DNA from: an uncultured Pelagibacteraceae bacterium
Lineage (GTDB): Bacteria > Pseudomonadota > Alphaproteobacteria > Pelagibacterales > Pelagibacteraceae
DNA: 64,000 bases
Reading direction: 5' to 3'
NCBI GenBank assembly: GCA_902587435.1
Contig: CACILF010000001.1
Location: forward strand, 1-64,000
Positions 29,364-39,437 of this stretch are shown in pieces. The translations under genes and the position numbers were made by a program. How positions within the stretch are numbered: position 1 is the first letter of the stretch; each line of letters begins with the position of its first letter. The notes beneath the pieces are model-generated. The model was not told the origin of the DNA. It did no database searches and saw nothing but the letters and a program-made list of their open reading frames with translations.

Positions 29364-30440
29364 ATGGGATTTAAGTGTGGTATTGTTGGATTGCCCAATG
29401 TTGGAAAATCTACTTTATTTAATGCACTAACAAATTCAAGCAAAGCTCAAGCAGAAAATTTTCCTTTTTGTACTATTGATCCAAATATTGGAATAGTGGC
29501 GGTTCCTGATGATAGACTAAATAATTTAGTTTCAATTTCAAATTCAAAAAAAAAAATAAATACTACAATTTCATTTGTGGATATAGCAGGCTTGGTAAAA
29601 GGTGCTTCTAAAGGCGAAGGTTTGGGTAACAAATTCTTATCTCATATCAGAGAGGTAGATGCAATTATTCATATGATTAGATGCTTTGAGTCTGATGATA
29701 TTCAAAATGTTAATCCAAACATTGACCCTATAAGAGATTTAGAAATTATTGAAACTGAAATGAAACTAGCAGATTTAGAATCAATTCAAAAAAGATTAGA
29801 TAAAAAAAATAAAAAAAATTCATCAGAAAATGAAATTAATATTTTAGAAACTGCGCTGGATTGTATTAATAATGACAAAAGTATAGAACAAATACTTCAT
29901 CAAAATTACTCTAAAAAAGAACTTCATCAAACTGGCCTTTTGTCGACTAAACCAAAACTATTTGTTTGTAATGTTGATGAAAAAAGTATTTCCAAAGGAA
30001 ATAGTTATACCAAAGCATTTATTAGTAAATTTGGAGAAAAAAATACTATAATTATCTCAGCTGATATTGAAAACCAAATCAATCAATTGGAAAGTGAAGA
30101 AAAGATAAATTACATGAAAATGATTAATTTAAAAGAAACAGGTTTAAATACATTAATAAAAAAAGGTTATGAGCTTCTTGAGCTAGAAACTTTTTTTACA
30201 TCTGGACCAGAAGAATCAAGAGCTTGGACTGTTCCTACAAATTGTACGGCTCCAAAAGCAGCTGGGATTATTCATACTGATTTTGAAAAAGGATTTATAA
30301 GAGCAGAAACAATATCCTATGAAGAATTTGTTAAAAATAATGGATGGCTAAATTCAAAAAATAATGGGAAAATGAGACTTGAAGGTAAAGATTATATTGT
30401 AAAAGATGGAGATGTTTTAAACTTTAGATTCAATACGTGA
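29364..30440 (+). CDS. ychF: YchF/OLA1-family ribosome-associated ATPase
   Basis: A 358-residue translation-associated P-loop protein. GIVGLPNVGKSTLFNALT (Walker A), FVDIAGLVKGASKGEGLGN (G3) and the atypical G4 CNVDEKS. The NxxE form, in place of NKxD, fits the ATP preference of YchF. A coiled-coil segment (about residues 130-200) and the C-terminal TGS domain complete the usual architecture. The end overlaps the convergent petC gene by 24 nt. Confidence 0.96.
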   Translation: MGFKCGIVGLPNVGKSTLFNALTNSSKAQAENFPFCTIDPNIGIVAVPDDRLNNLVSISNSKKKINTTISFVDIAGLVKGASKGEGLGNKFLSHIREVDAIIHMIRCFESDDIQNVNPNIDPIRDLEIIETEMKLADLESIQKRLDKKNKKNSSENEINILETALDCINNDKSIEQILHQNYSKKELHQTGLLSTKPKLFVCNVDEKSISKGNSYTKAFISKFGEKNTIIISADIENQINQLESEEKINYMKMINLKETGLNTLIKKGYELLELETFFTSGPEESRAWTVPTNCTAPKAAGIIHTDFEKGFIRAETISYEEFVKNNGWLNSKNNGKMRLEGKDYIVKDGDVLNFRFNT

Positions 30441-31199
30441 CCAAAGTTTTTTCATACTAAAATAAACTAATATAGTTATTATAAATAAATAAATCATTGC
30501 TCTAAAGCCTATCTTGTGTCTAGCTTCTAAATGAGGTTCGGCGGCCCAAGCTAAAAAGGCAACAACATCTTTTGCCATTTGTTCTTCACTAGTATTGGTT
30601 CCATCAACATAATCTACTGCTCCTGCCATTAATGGTTGAGACATTTTAATTTTATTACTTGGCATATATTTATTATAGTAGACACCATCATCTAAAATAA
30701 TATCTGATGGTGGGTCTTCATAGCCCATCAATACAGAATAAATATAATCTGCTCCACCCTTCCTTGCTTTAACTAAAACAGACATGTCGGGTGGATATGC
30801 CCCACCATTTGCAGCTGTTGCTGCTTGATCGTTCGGATATGGTCCAACAAATTTGTCTGAAAGTCTTGCCGGTCTTGTAAACATCTCTCCATCACTATTC
30901 GGTCCATCAGTAACTTCAAATTGAGAGGCTATTATTTTTGCTTGTTGTTCTGAAAATTCAGGTCCACCTGGTTGAGATAAGTTTCTATAACTTAGATATT
31001 TCATTGAATGACATGCAGCACAAACTTCCGTGTAAACTTGATATCCTCTTTGTAATTGTGCTCTATCAAATTTGCCAAAAAAACCTTTAAAACTCCAACC
31101 TGGATCTAATAACTTGCTAGATTGTTCTGCCGCTATTGAATTAAAAGCATAAAACAAAAATATTATAGAAAAAAGAATAGATTTGAAAAAAATTTTCAT
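30417..31199 (-). CDS. petC: cytochrome c1 of the bc1 complex
   Basis: A 260-residue heme subunit of complex III, exported and anchored by a C-terminal helix. A signal peptide covers about residues 1-23; the heme c attachment site is Cys60-Ala-Ala-Cys63-His64; the axial methionine lies in SQPLMAGAVDY; the C-terminal hydrophobic helix (FRAMIYLFIITILVYFSM) tethers it to the inner membrane. Its ATG overlaps the petB stop by one base, and its 3' end overlaps ychF by 24 nt. Confidence 0.97.
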   Translation of the reverse strand: MKIFFKSILFSIIFLFYAFNSIAAEQSSKLLDPGWSFKGFFGKFDRAQLQRGYQVYTEVCAACHSMKYLSYRNLSQPGGPEFSEQQAKIIASQFEVTDGPNSDGEMFTRPARLSDKFVGPYPNDQAATAANGGAYPPDMSVLVKARKGGADYIYSVLMGYEDPPSDIILDDGVYYNKYMPSNKIKMSQPLMAGAVDYVDGTNTSEEQMAKDVVAFLAWAAEPHLEARHKIGFRAMIYLFIITILVYFSMKKLWSRIESKV

Positions 31200-32455
31200 T
31201 AAATTTCTTTCTTCTTTTTAATTATAGCTTCGTTTGGAGAGCCGCCAAGAACAGGTTCTGTTAAACTCAAAGGTATATCTAAAGTTTTTTCTTTTGCTCC
31301 CAAAATAGGAAGGATAACTAAAAAATGTAAAAAATAATAAGCAGTAGCAACTCTAGCTACAAGTAAATAAAGGCCTTCAGCTGGCATTGCTCCTACGTAG
31401 CCTAAAATCAAAACATCTGCGACTAGAAACCAATAAAATTGTTTATACAAAGGTCTAAATATTGCTGATCTTACTTTGGATGTATCAAGCCAAGGCAAAA
31501 TTACTAATACAAAAATTGCTGCAAACATTGCAATAACTCCAAACAATTTATCTGGGATAGATCTTAAAATTGCGTAAAAAGGTAAAAGATACCACTCTGG
31601 CACTATATGAGCTGGCGTAACCAATGGGTTTGCTTCGATATAGTTATCTGCGTGGCCTAGAATATTTGGTGAATAAAAAACAAAAAATGCAAATACTATT
31701 AAAAATATCAAAAGAGCAAATAAATCTTTTATTACAATGTAAGGGTGAAATGGAACAGTATCTTTTGACGGTTTTTTAACATCAATTCCAATTGGATTAT
31801 TATTTCCAGGAACGTGCAATGCCCAAATATGAAGAATTACTAATCCAAAAATCAAAAATGGAAATAAATAATGTAAACTATAAAATCTTATAAGTGTAGG
31901 ATTGTCTACGGCATATCCCCCCCATAGCCAGTTAGTAACACTTTCTCCAACCAAAGGAATTGCGCTAAATAAATTTGTAATTACTGTTGCTCCCCAAAAA
32001 CTCATCTGTCCCCATGGAAGTACATAACCCATAAAAGCAGTAGCCATCATTAGAAAATAAATAATCATTCCAATAATCCATATAATCTCTCTTGGTGACT
32101 TATAAGACCCATAATACAATGATCTAAAAATATGAATATAAACTGCTAGAAAAAACATGGAAGCACCATTTGCATGAACGTAACGTATCAACCAACCATA
32201 ATTTACGTCACGCATAATATGCTCAACACTACCAAAAGCTAAATCAGCACTAGCTACATAATGCATCGCAAGAATTAATCCTGTAATGATTTGAGCAATC
32301 AAACAAAATGTTAAAATTCCTCCAAATGTCCACCAATAATTTAAATTTTTTGGCGTTGGATACTCTGTAAGATGATTTGAAAGTGTCAACAATGGTAAAC
32401 GGTCATTAAACCATTTTCCAAATTTTGACTTAGGTGTGTATTCGTGATCACTCAT
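31199..32455 (-). CDS. petB: cytochrome b of the bc1 complex
   Basis: A 418-residue polytopic quinol-oxidising subunit of complex III with about eight transmembrane helices. Histidines for the b hemes appear in the helices with [29 protein letters not shown] and the later pair near [21 protein letters not shown]. The Qo-site PEWY is visible in [18 protein letters not shown]. Between petA (9 nt upstream) and petC. Confidence 0.97.
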   Translation of the reverse strand: MSDHEYTPKSKFGKWFNDRLPLLTLSNHLTEYPTPKNLNYWWTFGGILTFCLIAQIITGLILAMHYVASADLAFGSVEHIMRDVNYGWLIRYVHANGASMFFLAVYIHIFRSLYYGSYKSPREIIWIIGMIIYFLMMATAFMGYVLPWGQMSFWGATVITNLFSAIPLVGESVTNWLWGGYAVDNPTLIRFYSLHYLFPFLIFGLVILHIWALHVPGNNNPIGIDVKKPSKDTVPFHPYIVIKDLFALLIFLIVFAFFVFYSPNILGHADNYIEANPLVTPAHIVPEWYLLPFYAILRSIPDKLFGVIAMFAAIFVLVILPWLDTSKVRSAIFRPLYKQFYWFLVADVLILGYVGAMPAEGLYLLVARVATAYYFLHFLVILPILGAKEKTLDIPLSLTEPVLGGSPNEAIIKKKKEI

Positions 32456-32464
32456 TAAAAATTT

Positions 32465-32977
32465 TTATCCAATCTTAATTGTATTAGCATTTACAAATTC
32501 GTATTTTGGAACTTCCATATTTGTTGGCGCAGGTCCTTTTCTTATTCTTCCAGAGGTATCATAATGAGATCCGTGACAAGGGCAAAACCATCCACCATAT
32601 TCTCCTTTATCTCCTAAAGGAACACAACCTAAGTGAGTGCAAACACCTAACATAACTAACCATTCAGGATTTTTTGCTCTCTCTTGATCTGTTTCAGGAT
32701 GTGGTAGATCTTCTAATTTTACATCTTTGGCTTTTGCAATTTCTTCCTCTGTTCTTCTTCTTATAAAAACTGGTTTACCTCTCCAAAGAACAGTTATTGA
32801 CTGACCTTTTTCCACTCCACTTATATCTACTTCTGTACTGGCAAGTGCTTTTACAGATGCATCGGGATTCATTTGATCTATTAGTGGCCACACAGCGGCT
32901 CCCACTCCTACTGCGCCAAGCGCATATGATGCTGTAAATATAAAGTCTCTTCGGTTGGTTTTTTTGTCTTCTTCCAT
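32465..32977 (-). CDS. petA: Rieske iron-sulfur subunit of the bc1 complex
   Basis: A 170-residue subunit that takes electrons from ubiquinol and passes them to cytochrome c1. A twin-arginine signal-anchor ([17 protein letters not shown], arginines at 9-10) directs folded export by Tat and stays as the membrane anchor. The 2Fe-2S ligands are in CTHLGC and CPCHGSHYD, which carry the expected Cys-x-His and Cys-x-x-His pairs. First gene of petABC, divergent from trmL across 70 nt. Confidence 0.97.
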   Translation of the reverse strand: MEEDKKTNRRDFIFTASYALGAVGVGAAVWPLIDQMNPDASVKALASTEVDISGVEKGQSITVLWRGKPVFIRRRTEEEIAKAKDVKLEDLPHPETDQERAKNPEWLVMLGVCTHLGCVPLGDKGEYGGWFCPCHGSHYDTSGRIRKGPAPTNMEVPKYEFVNANTIKIG

Positions 32978-33047
32978 TAATTTATCTTCTACTTATGTCT
33001 AATTATATGATTAAATATGAATTAAAAAGTATTTTTCTAAGGATACA

Positions 33048-33518
33048 ATGACACACGATAAACCTAATTTAAGCCCAAAAATAGCTTTATATGAGCCAGA
33101 TATACCTCAAAATACTGCTTCAATTGTAAGAACGTGCTCTTGCCTAGGTGCTCAACTAGAAATTATTGAACCATGTGGTTTTTTATTCACAGACAAAAGA
33201 TTTAAAAGAGTTGCTATGGATTATTTAGAAGAAGATAAAATAAAATTTTACAAAAATGCTGATGATTTTTTTAATAGCAAAAAAAACCAAAGAGTTATTT
33301 TAATCACAACTAAAGGCATTAAATCTTATACGGAATTTAATTTTAAAATTAGTGATACACTTTTATTTGGACGGGAAAGTGCTGGTGTTCCAAATAAAGT
33401 TCACAAGATAGCTAATGAGAAATTAAAAATACCAATGGCAACAAATAAAAGATCTTTAAATCTTGCGACATCTGTTGGTATAGTTTTGGCTGAACAAATA
33501 AGACAAATAAAAAATTAA
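33048..33518 (+). CDS. trmL: tRNA (cytidine/uridine-34-2'-O)-methyltransferase
   Basis: A 156-residue SPOUT-class knotted methyltransferase that modifies the wobble base of certain leucine tRNAs. Recognised by PDIPQNTASIVRTCSCLGAQLEIIEP (N-terminal), RVAMDYLE, LLFGRESAGVPNKV (SAM knot) and the C-terminal IPMATNKRSLNLATSVGIVLAEQ. The next gene, hemF, begins on the very next base. Confidence 0.93.
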   Translation: MTHDKPNLSPKIALYEPDIPQNTASIVRTCSCLGAQLEIIEPCGFLFTDKRFKRVAMDYLEEDKIKFYKNADDFFNSKKNQRVILITTKGIKSYTEFNFKISDTLLFGRESAGVPNKVHKIANEKLKIPMATNKRSLNLATSVGIVLAEQIRQIKN

Positions 33519-34346
33519 ATGGAAACTAATATAAAAAAAAAATTAGCCAAAAATTGGTTCAAGACACTTCAGGATATGGTATGTTTTGAAATTGAAGAAA
33601 TTGAAAATAATAAAAAAAAATTTATTTCAAATCATTGGAAAAAAAATAAAAAAAAAGATGAAGGAGGTGGAGAATATAGAATTTTAGAAAATGGTAAAGT
33701 ATTTGAAAAAGTTGGGGTCAATTTTTCAGAGGTTTATGGAAAATTTTCAAAGGAGTTTAGTAAAAAAATACCCGGTACAAGTGCTGATCCAAGTTTTTGG
33801 GCTTCTGGAATATCAATTGTAATGCATATGGAAAATCCACATGTTCCTGCAATGCATTTTAATACAAGATATATTCATACTTCATTTGGTTGGTTTGGAG
33901 GGGGCATGGATGTAACACCTTGTATTGAAGATAAAAAACTAAAAAAGTGGTTTCATAAAGAAATTAAATTAACGTGCGATAGACATAATAAAAAATATTA
34001 TAAAAAATATAAAAAAAAATGTGATGAATATTTTTATCTTCCTCATCGTAAAGAAACAAGGGGTATTGGAGGAATATTTTTTGATTATAAAAAAGAAAAC
34101 TGGGAAAAAGATTTTAATTTTATAAGAGATGTTGGGCTAACATTTAAAAGAATTTTTGGAGAAATTATAAATAAAAAAAATAATAAAAAATGGAATAAAA
34201 AACAAAAAGAAGTTCAGTACATTAAAAGAGGTAGATATGTTGAATTTAATTTACTTTATGATAGAGGAACTAAATTTGGTTTACAAACAGGTGGAAATAC
34301 AGATGCAATTTTGATGTCTCTTCCACCTAAAGCAAAATGGAAATAA
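33519..34346 (+). CDS. hemF: oxygen-dependent coproporphyrinogen III oxidase
   Basis: A 275-residue enzyme that converts coproporphyrinogen III to protoporphyrinogen IX with O2, for heme. Conserved segments include VNFSEVYGKF, MHMENPHVPAMHFNTRYI, WFGGGMDVTP, CDEYFYLPHRKETRGIGGIFFD and GRYVEFNLLYDRGTKFGLQTGGN. The length is slightly shorter than in E. coli. It starts directly after trmL and ends 3 nt before greA. Fits the aerobic respiration genes nearby. Confidence 0.96.
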   Translation: METNIKKKLAKNWFKTLQDMVCFEIEEIENNKKKFISNHWKKNKKKDEGGGEYRILENGKVFEKVGVNFSEVYGKFSKEFSKKIPGTSADPSFWASGISIVMHMENPHVPAMHFNTRYIHTSFGWFGGGMDVTPCIEDKKLKKWFHKEIKLTCDRHNKKYYKKYKKKCDEYFYLPHRKETRGIGGIFFDYKKENWEKDFNFIRDVGLTFKRIFGEIINKKNNKKWNKKQKEVQYIKRGRYVEFNLLYDRGTKFGLQTGGNTDAILMSLPPKAKWK

Positions 34347-34349
34347 ATT

Positions 34350-34826
34350 ATGGATAAGCAACCAATTACAGTTTCTGGATTAGAGAAATTAAAAGAAGAA
34401 TTAATTTTTTTAAAAGAAAAAAAACGTCCTGAAATAGTTGCTGCAATTGCTGAAGCAAGATCACATGGGGATCTTAAAGAAAATGCTGAATATCATGCGG
34501 CTAAAGAACAACAATCCCATAGCGAAGGAAGAATTCAAGAAATAGAAGACTTAATTGCTAGGGCGAATGTAATTGACGTAACAAATATAAATAATGATGG
34601 AAAAGTTATTTTTGGTTCAACAGTATATTTACAGAATTTAGATACAAACGAAAAAATAGAATACAAGCTTGTAGGAAAAGATGAGGCAGACTTGAAAAAA
34701 AAATTAATTTTTTTCCAATCTCCAATTGGAAAAGGACTGATAGGAAAAAATAAGAATGATTTGGTAGAAATAACCACTCCTTCAGGTATCAAAAACTTTG
34801 AAATTATTGATGTAAAATATATTTAA
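34350..34826 (+). CDS. greA: transcription elongation factor GreA
   Basis: A 158-residue factor that rescues backtracked RNA polymerase by stimulating transcript cleavage. N-terminal coiled coil ([41 protein letters not shown] with the acidic tip residues) and C-terminal FKBP-like domain (VFGSTVYL variant; [18 protein letters not shown]). Normal length. Its stop interlocks with that of the convergent cca gene (TTAA). Confidence 0.96.
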   Translation: MDKQPITVSGLEKLKEELIFLKEKKRPEIVAAIAEARSHGDLKENAEYHAAKEQQSHSEGRIQEIEDLIARANVIDVTNINNDGKVIFGSTVYLQNLDTNEKIEYKLVGKDEADLKKKLIFFQSPIGKGLIGKNKNDLVEITTPSGIKNFEIIDVKYI

Positions 34827-36097
34827 TTATTAACTATCTTCTCTAATTCTTGATCTGAAATCTTAAATGAATTTTCGACCCAAAAATCTTCGATTTCTTT
34901 TAGTTTTTTTCCAAGTTCTTTACCTTCTTTATAATTAAATTTTTCAATTAGTGTCTTTGCTTTAATATCAATTTTTGGAGGATCTTGATTGCTAAAAAAT
35001 TTTTTTAACTTAATTAAATTTTTATCTACTTTTTTGTTTTTAAATATTTTAAAATTAATAACATCATTTAAATGTTCTTTTCCATTATAATAAAGTATTT
35101 TCCATAATGCTTTTTCTTTAAAAGTATTTTTGTATAAATTATTAGAAAAAATATTTGATAAAAATCTGATTCTTTTTTTATCATCATTTGAAATATTATA
35201 TTTGTAGATAAAATATTCACTATTATCTGTTTCATCAATAATCATTAAAGAAATCATAAAAATAAAATCTTTTTTTTCAATTATGTCTTTTGAATAATCA
35301 TTTATATTTTTAAAAATATTTAGGTTGATCAGCTGTGGAAATATAAGCCCGACTATTTCTTGGCAAAATTCATCTTTTACAATTTTTAAAAAACCACCTG
35401 ATAAAACCAACTTTTTTAATTCATCTAATAGTCTGTCGGATGAAATTTTTGATATTCCATTAATATTTTGTTTAATTATTTTTTTTAAATTCGCATTATG
35501 ATCTACTTTGCTATAGTTTAAAAAAAAACGCACATACCTTAATATTCTTAAATAATCTTCTTTGATTCTTTTTTCAGGATCTCCAATAAACTTTACATTT
35601 CCTGATTCTAAATCTTCTCTTCCATTAAAAGGATCGTATAAATTTCCGTGTAAATCTGCATAAATCGCATTAAAAGTAAAATCTCTTCTAGATGCATCTT
35701 CGTGCCAATCTTTCGAGAATTCAACTTCAGCATGTCTTCCATCTGTTGATATATCTTTTCTTAAAGTTGTAATTTCAAATTTATAATCATCAATTTTTGC
35801 AGTGACAGTTCCATGCTTGATACCACTCTCATAAAAACTAATATTATTTTTTTTTAAAATTTCACAAACTTCCAATGGACTACAAGTTGTTGCTAGGTCT
35901 ATATCATCAACTACTTCTCTGTTAATAATTTTTCTTATGCTTCCACCTACATATCTAATTTCACTAGTCTCTGAAAAATTAGAAATTAAATTAAAAATTT
36001 TTTCAATATTTGTTTTTTTACTTAAATTTTTAAAGTCTTCAAAATAAAAATTTTTACTATCTTTGTTTTTAAATATTTTACTTAACAAATTTATCAT
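34823..36097 (-). CDS. cca: CCA-adding tRNA nucleotidyltransferase / poly(A) polymerase family
   Basis: A 424-residue class II nucleotidyltransferase. The active site shows [25 protein letters not shown] (GG and DxD), followed by [12 protein letters not shown], the RRDFTFNAI arginine motif and [19 protein letters not shown]. The [13 protein letters not shown] segment belongs to the helical neck. The C-terminal part is divergent. It begins 3 nt downstream of the encoded CCA of tRNA-Gln on the same strand. CCA addition versus polyadenylation cannot be told apart by eye, but tRNA repair is the usual role. Confidence 0.9.
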   Translation of the reverse strand: MINLLSKIFKNKDSKNFYFEDFKNLSKKTNIEKIFNLISNFSETSEIRYVGGSIRKIINREVVDDIDLATTCSPLEVCEILKKNNISFYESGIKHGTVTAKIDDYKFEITTLRKDISTDGRHAEVEFSKDWHEDASRRDFTFNAIYADLHGNLYDPFNGREDLESGNVKFIGDPEKRIKEDYLRILRYVRFFLNYSKVDHNANLKKIIKQNINGISKISSDRLLDELKKLVLSGGFLKIVKDEFCQEIVGLIFPQLINLNIFKNINDYSKDIIEKKDFIFMISLMIIDETDNSEYFIYKYNISNDDKKRIRFLSNIFSNNLYKNTFKEKALWKILYYNGKEHLNDVINFKIFKNKKVDKNLIKLKKFFSNQDPPKIDIKAKTLIEKFNYKEGKELGKKLKEIEDFWVENSFKISDQELEKIVNN

Positions 36098-36100
36098 ATT

Positions 36101-36174
36101 TGGCTGGGGCTCTAGGATTCGAACCTAGGATGGCGGTACCAAAAACCGCTGCCTTACCACTTGGCTAAGCCCCA
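36101..36174 (-). tRNA. tRNA-Gln (UUG)
   Basis: A complete 74-nt cloverleaf on the minus strand with encoded CCA. Acceptor UGGGGCU pairs with AGCCCCA (the weak U1-A72 pair is typical of tRNA-Gln), anticodon stem GCGGU/ACCGC, loop UUUUGGU giving anticodon UUG, a normal T-loop UUCGAAU and discriminator G. It lies between ispE and cca, transcribed in the same direction as both, with 32 nt and 3 nt spacers. Confidence 0.96.
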
Positions 36175-36206
36175 AAGTTATTTTCGTATAACACAAAAAA
36201 AAAACT

Positions 36207-37055
36207 TTATATAGTTTTAGATGTAATACACCAATAATTTTTATATTTTTTTTTAAATAATTTTGCAGCATTTATTGTCGAATTTTTTGATAAGAAATAG
36301 CCAACTATAGAGGAGCCTGAGCCTGTCATACGTACAAAACATATATTTGGTAAGCTTTCCATATATAATTTTACCTTTTTTAAATTAGGATATTTTTTAA
36401 AAACTACTTTTTCTAAATCATTTTGTAATTTAAAAAGGTTAATCAATGTAAAATAATTCTTTTTAAGTTTTATTATTTTTTTTGGTGAATATTTTTTTAC
36501 ACTTTTATAAATTTCCCTAGTTGAACATCCAAAATTTGGTTTAATAATAATAACAAATAGTGTCTTTTTTTTTGCTGAAATACTTAAATTACCGCTAGAG
36601 TATAAAATTTTATTTTTATTATCTAATCCCAGTTTAACATCTGAGCCAATTTGATTAGTTAATTCTATAAGATCTTTTTTTGAAATATTTAAAATTTTTT
36701 TAGATAAAAATAATTTTATAATAGAAGAGGCATTCATAGATCCACCTCCAAGACCTGCTTTTTGAGGAATATTTTTTTTTATTTTGATGAAATATTTTTG
36801 ATTATTTAATAATTTTCTTTTATCTAAAATTTTTAACAAATTAAAAATAGTATTATTTCTTCCAATTCCTTTAGAAAATTTTCCATAAAATTTAATTTTA
36901 TGATTTTTGTTATTAATTTTTTTTATTTTTATTTCATCGTAAAGATTTAAAAATGAAACCAAACTTTCTATTTTATGATATTTAGATTTTAATCTTCCAA
37001 TAATCCCTAATGATAAATTAATTTTCGCGTATGATTTAATTATTTTAAAATTCAT
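36207..37055 (-). CDS. ispE: 4-diphosphocytidyl-2-C-methyl-D-erythritol kinase
   Basis: A 282-residue GHMP kinase of the MEP isoprenoid pathway. SYAKINLSLGIIGRLKSKYHKIESL opens the protein; the ATP loop is KAGLGGGSMNASS; the later IGSDVKLGL supplies the expected Asp; RMTGSGSSIVGYF is the C-terminal GHMP motif. Lysine-rich even for this genome. Four nt after the TPR-protein stop and upstream of tRNA-Gln, a layout (TPR, ispE) also seen in other alphaproteobacteria. Works in the same pathway as ispH further along. Confidence 0.93.
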   Translation of the reverse strand: MNFKIIKSYAKINLSLGIIGRLKSKYHKIESLVSFLNLYDEIKIKKINNKNHKIKFYGKFSKGIGRNNTIFNLLKILDKRKLLNNQKYFIKIKKNIPQKAGLGGGSMNASSIIKLFLSKKILNISKKDLIELTNQIGSDVKLGLDNKNKILYSSGNLSISAKKKTLFVIIIKPNFGCSTREIYKSVKKYSPKKIIKLKKNYFTLINLFKLQNDLEKVVFKKYPNLKKVKLYMESLPNICFVRMTGSGSSIVGYFLSKNSTINAAKLFKKKYKNYWCITSKTI

Positions 37056-37058
37056 TTC

Positions 37059-38720
37059 TTAACTTTCATCCAATCCTTTAAGTAATTTTTTCGAAATATT
37101 TACTTTAATTTTATTTTCAGCGTCCTCAGAATTAAGAGCACTTTCCCAATAATATCTAGCTTGAATTTTTCTATTTAATTTCCAGAGTACGTCTCCGTAA
37201 TGATCGTTTACAACTGGATCTTTTGGCATAAGTTGAATTGCTTTTCTTAAAAAATTTTCAGCGTTTGTATAATCACCAATTAGATAATATCCCCATCCAA
37301 CAGAATCAATTATGAATGGATCGTTTTTTTTTTGATTATATGCTTTGTCCAACATTCTAATTGCATCTTGAATTTTATAACCTCTCTCCAACCAGCCGTA
37401 TCCAAGATAGTTTAATACATAGGGGTCATCTGGTTTTATTGATAATGATTTAAGTAAATCATCATCTGAACTTTTGTGTTCTCCTAATCTCTCATAGCTA
37501 GAACCCCTCTTATACAAAACATCCGCATATGCTTCTGATTTCTTATTTAATTTTTTTAATAATAAAGAATAATAATTTATAGATTTTTCAAATTTTTTAT
37601 TTCTCTTATAAATATTAGCCATATCATTTAAAATTTTAATTGATGGATTTGAATAATTTTCAAATTTATTTTCTATATAAGATAAAGCTTCATTTGAGCC
37701 TTCTTCTAAACTAATGATTTGAGATATTTTTTTTAATTTATACCAATAATAAATTTCTTCTTCTTTATTAAAATTTTCAAGTAATTTTTTTGCTTTTTCA
37801 TAATTTTTAATTTCAAAATAATTTGAAATTAGATGTGTTAAATTAAAATAAAATTTTGGATTTAAAAAATTTGATATATTTGAATAAAAGATTGACTGTT
37901 CATAATTTTCATCTGCTGCAAAAAAATTTGCAATTAAAAAGAAAAATTCTGCAAGAATATCAGTTTCCTTTTGGCATGAAAAATACTTATCAAATTTATT
38001 GAATTCAGCATTATCTATCCATTTTTTAGATTGTTGTATTAATAAATTACTATCTAAAACATTAATATCTTTTGATATTTGAATTACAGACTTAAAATCA
38101 TTTTTTTTTATTAAATTATTAAAATAAAAAAATAAATACCTTGAATAATTGCCTTCATCAGAATTAATTAAATTTATAAATTTTGAATTAGTTTCAGCTT
38201 TATCTAAATAACAATATTGAAATACTTCATTAATTAGTGACAATTTTCCAAAATCTTTATTAATTGAATTAAGTTTTTTTTTTAAAAATAAATCATTATA
38301 ACTCTTTAAAACTTCATAAATAATAAAACCTTTATATCCTTCTAATTCTTCTAAGATTTTTATATTTTGATTAAATTTTTTTTTTTTAAAATTATCAATT
38401 AAAAGTAATAATTTTGCCTCAAAAAACTGTGAATTCTCTTGGTCTCTGTTTTGCTTAATTATATTTATTGATTTTTGAATCTGGCCACTAACGATAAGAG
38501 CTTTTATATATTTTTCTAAAAATGCTTGATGTTCATTAATTAAAATTTTTGATGAATTAAAATAATTTACAGAATCTTCACTATTTTGAGAAATTAAGGC
38601 TGATAGATAATTAGATAAGTACTTGGGGTTGAAATCTCTCTCATCTGTTGTTTTAGAAAAGGAGGAAGTTTGATATATAAAAAAAACAAGAAATAAGATT
38701 AATTTTAATTTTTTTATCAC
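37059..38720 (-). CDS. TPR-repeat protein, exported
   Basis: A 553-residue protein with a signal peptide (residues about 1-22, LKLILFLVFFIYQTSSFS) and tetratricopeptide repeats. The C-terminal part has clear TPR units: EAYADVLYKRGSSYERLGEHKSSDDDLLKSL, VLNYLGYGWLERGYKIQDAI and VNDHYGDVLWKLNRKIQARYYWESAL; degenerate repeats fill the middle. Probably periplasmic, used for protein interactions; partner unknown. It diverges from the glycosylase gene with 11 nt between starts and is followed by ispE after 3 nt. Confidence 0.85.
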   Translation of the reverse strand: MIKKLKLILFLVFFIYQTSSFSKTTDERDFNPKYLSNYLSALISQNSEDSVNYFNSSKILINEHQAFLEKYIKALIVSGQIQKSINIIKQNRDQENSQFFEAKLLLLIDNFKKKKFNQNIKILEELEGYKGFIIYEVLKSYNDLFLKKKLNSINKDFGKLSLINEVFQYCYLDKAETNSKFINLINSDEGNYSRYLFFYFNNLIKKNDFKSVIQISKDINVLDSNLLIQQSKKWIDNAEFNKFDKYFSCQKETDILAEFFFLIANFFAADENYEQSIFYSNISNFLNPKFYFNLTHLISNYFEIKNYEKAKKLLENFNKEEEIYYWYKLKKISQIISLEEGSNEALSYIENKFENYSNPSIKILNDMANIYKRNKKFEKSINYYSLLLKKLNKKSEAYADVLYKRGSSYERLGEHKSSDDDLLKSLSIKPDDPYVLNYLGYGWLERGYKIQDAIRMLDKAYNQKKNDPFIIDSVGWGYYLIGDYTNAENFLRKAIQLMPKDPVVNDHYGDVLWKLNRKIQARYYWESALNSEDAENKIKVNISKKLLKGLDES

Positions 38721-38731
38721 TTTGCTATTGT

Positions 38732-39436
38732 ATGGTTGTAAAAGAAAAAAATCAAAATTACATTATGAACAAAGATTTAATAAATTCTTTTGAAATTGAT
38801 TATATTTTCGATAACAAGCCCATAAAACGATATAAAAATAAACCTACAATTGAAAATATCACATCCAATCTAAAAAATCTTAAATCTAAAATTCTTAATA
38901 TTAATAATTGTGATTTAAAAAAAAATGCAAAGCAAATTGTGTTCAGCGATGGTGATTTTAATAGTTCGGTTATGATAGTCGGCGAAGGCCCAGGTCAAAA
39001 AGAAGATGATCTTGGAAAACCTTTTGTGGGAGATGCTGGTCAGTTACTAAATAAAATGCTTAGTGCAATAAATATAAAGAGAGAAAACATTTATATAACC
39101 AACGTTGTTAATTTTAGGCCTCCGAATAATAGAAAACCAGAACCTGCTGAAATAAATAGATACTCAGAATTTTTAAGAGAACATATATCAATTATAGATC
39201 CAAAAATATTAATACTTATGGGCAGTACAGCTATGGAAGCTTTGTTCGGTTCAAAAATTAAAATATCAAAAGAAAGAGGCATGTGGAAAGAAGTAATTAT
39301 TAGTAATAAGACTTATCTTACAATGATAACTTTCCACCCTGCCTATTTGCTTAGACAAGCTGATCAAAAAAAATATTCATGGGCTGATTTGAAAGAAATA
39401 AGAAAAAAAATTGATAGACTAAAATTAAAAGTTTAA
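38732..39436 (+). CDS. uracil-DNA glycosylase, family 4-like, lacking Fe-S cysteines
   Basis: A 234-residue uracil-DNA glycosylase superfamily member that would excise uracil from DNA. Motif A GEGPGQKEDDLGKPFVGDAGQLL, the YITNVVNFRPPNNRKP region and the motif B TFHPAYLLRQ are clear. In canonical family 4 enzymes four cysteines bind a 4Fe-4S cluster; here the RPP cysteine is Phe and the later one is Tyr, and only Cys54-region NNC remains, so no cluster is expected. The first 11 residues may be dispensable (alternative ATG at 38765). Confidence 0.82.
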   Translation: MVVKEKNQNYIMNKDLINSFEIDYIFDNKPIKRYKNKPTIENITSNLKNLKSKILNINNCDLKKNAKQIVFSDGDFNSSVMIVGEGPGQKEDDLGKPFVGDAGQLLNKMLSAINIKRENIYITNVVNFRPPNNRKPEPAEINRYSEFLREHISIIDPKILILMGSTAMEALFGSKIKISKERGMWKEVIISNKTYLTMITFHPAYLLRQADQKKYSWADLKEIRKKIDRLKLKV

Positions 39437-39437
39437 A

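Noticed and set aside
36207..37055. IspE GGGSMNAS loop as a defective ATP site
   Set aside because: The loop still fits the GHMP pattern G-x-G-G-G-S; E. coli has SSNAA here, so Asn is normal and the catalytic Asp region is intact.
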